Source: [Scytonema hofmanni] UTEX 2349
GTDB lineage: Bacteria > Cyanobacteriota > Cyanobacteriia > Cyanobacteriales > Nostocaceae
Reading direction: 5' to 3'
Length of the DNA: 6,205 nucleotides
Assembly: GCF_000582685.1 (NCBI RefSeq)
Contig: NZ_ALWD01000158.1
Span: 1 to 6,205 of the forward strand
Part shown: piece after piece, positions 5,148-6,205 of the stretch
Layout of the letters: each line of letters starts with the position of its first letter
Numbering within the stretch: the stretch's first letter is position 1
The notes under the pieces: generated by a model
Told to the model about the DNA's origin: nothing
The model's database searches: none
What the model saw: the letters and a program-made list of their open reading frames with translations, nothing else
Translations under genes and position numbers: made by a program

Positions 5148-5402
5148 CTATTCCACTACATCAACATCCACTTTCTCTGAATGCACATATCTAGTAACTA
5201 CAGACAAACCATAATCTAAATTTTCAATTTCACACTCTAAATGTGACTGATAAATCTCTAGCAAAAGATGGATGTTAGCAAAGTTATCGGGTGTACATCC
5301 GTCTTCTTTACTGGCTAACTTGATTAAGCGAGAATCTTCTTTGATGCGATTTATTGAATCCTGTAAGTCCAATAAATGACTTTTAGCGTCACGATGTGTC
5401 AT
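5148..5402 (-). CDS. Small helical acidic protein of unknown function
   Basis: The 84-residue product starts at ATG 5400-5402, with GAGG ten bases upstream. I do not recognise the family. The sequence looks like two long helices, about residues 4-31 and 39-66, with heptad-like leucine and isoleucine spacing (H-L-L-D-L, I-H-L-L-L-E-I), joined by a short D-G-C-T-P linker, then an acidic tail (D-V-D-V-V-E). There is no signal peptide, membrane segment or zinc pattern; Cys36 and Cys57 are isolated. It precedes the polymerase on the same strand, with 278 bases between holding the terminator hairpin. If transcription reads through, both could be one operon. A helical-hairpin partner of the polymerase or an antitoxin-like protein are possible; neither has direct support. 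The ribosome-binding site and reasonable composition make it a likely real gene. Confidence 0.6.
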   Translation of the reverse strand: MTHRDAKSHLLDLQDSINRIKEDSRLIKLASKEDGCTPDNFANIHLLLEIYQSHLECEIENLDYGLSVVTRYVHSEKVDVDVVE

Positions 5403-5438
5403 GATGATTTTGCCTCGGTTGCGGAATCAACTGTGGAA

Positions 5439-5476
5439 GACCTGCCAGCAGTGAGAGGTCGAAATCTTGCTGCTGG
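5439..5476. repeat. Two overlapping inverted repeats before the 84-residue gene
   Basis: GACCT (5439-5443) can pair with AGGTC (5456-5460), or CCAGCAG (5445-5451) with CTGCTGG (5470-5476). The two hairpins interlock and exclude each other. They lie 37-74 bases upstream of the ATG at 5400-5402, in its probable leader, next to a run of six G's (5475-5480). The arrangement could be a leader switch or part of a protein site. Confidence 0.45.
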
Positions 5477-5490
5477 GGGGCATATTAACT

Positions 5491-5507
5491 TTGTACCGAT
5501 TGTACCG
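5491..5507. repeat. TTGTACCG tandem repeat, 9-base period
   Basis: TTGTACCG occurs at 5491-5498 and 5500-5507 with one base between. On the minus strand each copy reads CGGTACAA, giving a -10-like TACAAT in one of them. The pair lies between the divergent genes at 5148-5402 and 5665-5874, about 90 bases upstream of the former, where an operator for one or both would be expected. I found no convincing -35. Confidence 0.45.
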
Positions 5508-5664
5508 TGATTTAGCGCGTATTAGTTATTTTCTGGTTTTACAAATTTCACTAAATTTTTGCTGGACTAGTATAGTTGTCCGGGAACGAATAACGGTTAC
5601 AACCCTAGCGTGAGTTAATCGCGTATCATCAATAGATGCAATAGTTTCAAGCGATATACCAATT

Positions 5665-5874
5665 ATGGAAACTTTAGGACAAAGAATAAATCCTAACGGG
5701 GTACTACACGTTTTGGAAGTTAGCAGTTCACAAACCAAATATCTACAAACTTTATGCGGTAGAAAATTTTTAGTGACGATAGCAGAATGTACTGAGACGT
5801 TTTATGGTGATAATAAGTGCTGTAAGTACTGTAATGATATTTATAAGAATTCACAGAAAGGGCACAAAAAATGA
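5665..5874 (+). CDS. 69-residue protein with His-Cys-Cys-Cys zinc-site pattern
   Basis: This is the only plus-strand gene I accept. The start is ATG 5665-5667; the frame is open back to 5614 but has no other standard start there. No good ribosome-binding site is visible, which lowers confidence in the start. His15, Cys31 (T-L-C-G-R-K) and the pair C53-K-Y-C56 have the spacing of small zinc-binding proteins seen in phages and plasmids (His, about 15 residues, Cys-Gly-Arg, about 20 residues, Cys-x2-Cys); Cys42 and Cys52 are extra. The first half alternates like beta strands (G-V-L-H-V-L-E-V), and the C terminus is lysine-rich. Nucleic-acid binding is plausible; no specific function can be given. 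It diverges from the minus-strand gene at 5148-5402. A possible promoter, TTCACT and TATAGT about 18 bases apart near 5550-5574, is weak. The TGA stop at 5872-5874 overlaps an ATG. Confidence 0.6.
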   Translation: METLGQRINPNGVLHVLEVSSSQTKYLQTLCGRKFLVTIAECTETFYGDNKCCKYCNDIYKNSQKGHKK

Positions 5875-6205
5875 ACGTTATATCGCGTAGACGGCTGTCC
5901 GGAAACCTAATAGGTTTCGTTGGTATTTGACGTTATCTTTCACCATACTTTTTTCCTAGTGTTTACCAAAAACTGAAAATATTTTTAAAACACGCTATTC
6001 CGTTTTCGGGAAGTTAACTTGTCACTGGTAATAAACACGCTAAAACCAGCGCTGGTGAACAGTTCCATAAAGCTTCAAATTCTAGACGCATAAACGGGCA
6101 AACAGAATTTCAACCCCGCGCGATCTCTCCAACACCCCTCACTCTCTGACTTAGGCATCCAGCTAGCAAGTAAAATGCAACAAACAATGCAAGATTTAAC
6201 GTTGC
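5705..6205. repeat. Second copy of the wrap-around overlap
   Basis: This is the same sequence as 1-500 plus one extra A at 5976-5979. It should not be counted as separate content. It completes the zinc-site gene, which is cut at the left edge of the window, and it stops inside the TGCAACAA palindrome that continues at 498-513. Bases 5875-6205 hold no gene; their palindromes and repeats are described at the equivalent positions 171-500. Confidence 0.93.

Noticed and set aside
5526..5738. Minus-strand frame of 70 residues
   Set aside because: It overlaps the zinc-site gene on the opposite strand, which has a better motif pattern. Nothing in the product is recognisable.

Overview
The window is a small circular replicon, most likely a cryptic plasmid of a cyanobacterium, written out slightly past one full turn. 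Bases 1-500 reappear at 5705-6205, with a single-base difference in a short A run. This implies a circle of about 5.70 kb, and the end of the window is not new sequence. The cyanobacterial assignment is tentative. It rests on one HIP1 octamer (GCGATCGC at 1915-1922) and on two small DNA-binding proteins whose layout resembles proteins common on plasmids of filamentous cyanobacteria.

Layout: four of the five credible genes are on the minus strand. The largest, 1846-4869, encodes a 1007-residue family-B DNA polymerase with an N-terminal 3'-5' exonuclease domain, and is the only plausible replicase. Downstream on the same strand is a 98-residue basic protein (1500-1796), 49 bases away and probably in the same transcript. 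After a 459-base repeat-rich gap comes a 97-residue ribbon-helix-helix (RHH) protein (729-1022). Upstream of the polymerase is an 84-residue helical protein of unknown function (5148-5402). The only plus-strand gene encodes a 69-residue protein with a His-Cys-Cys-Cys zinc-site pattern (5665-5874). Its 3' part is repeated at 1-170.

The non-coding DNA is unusually rich in repeats. Bases 470-762 contain a TGCAACAA cluster with a 16-bp palindrome, a second cluster centred on another 16-bp palindrome (ACTTACAG-CTGTAAGT), and four TGTCGGG direct repeats plus one inverted copy. This is the best origin candidate. A 9-bp inverted repeat lies over the start of the RHH gene and looks like its operator. 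Bases 1200-1430 hold further direct repeats and a hairpin. Upstream of the polymerase, on the opposite strand, a TATAAT promoter-like sequence is followed about 70 bases later by a strong intrinsic terminator. That pair would define a small RNA antisense to any long polymerase leader.

Working model (inference): a minimal plasmid replicates with its own family-B polymerase, and copy number is held down by one or two small DNA-binding repressors and perhaps an antisense RNA. The polymerase has an odd motif C (S-I-T-D-G where Y-x-D-T-D-S is usual), and nothing in the window looks like a terminal protein, relaxase, primase, helicase or rolling-circle Rep. How replication is primed is therefore the main open question.
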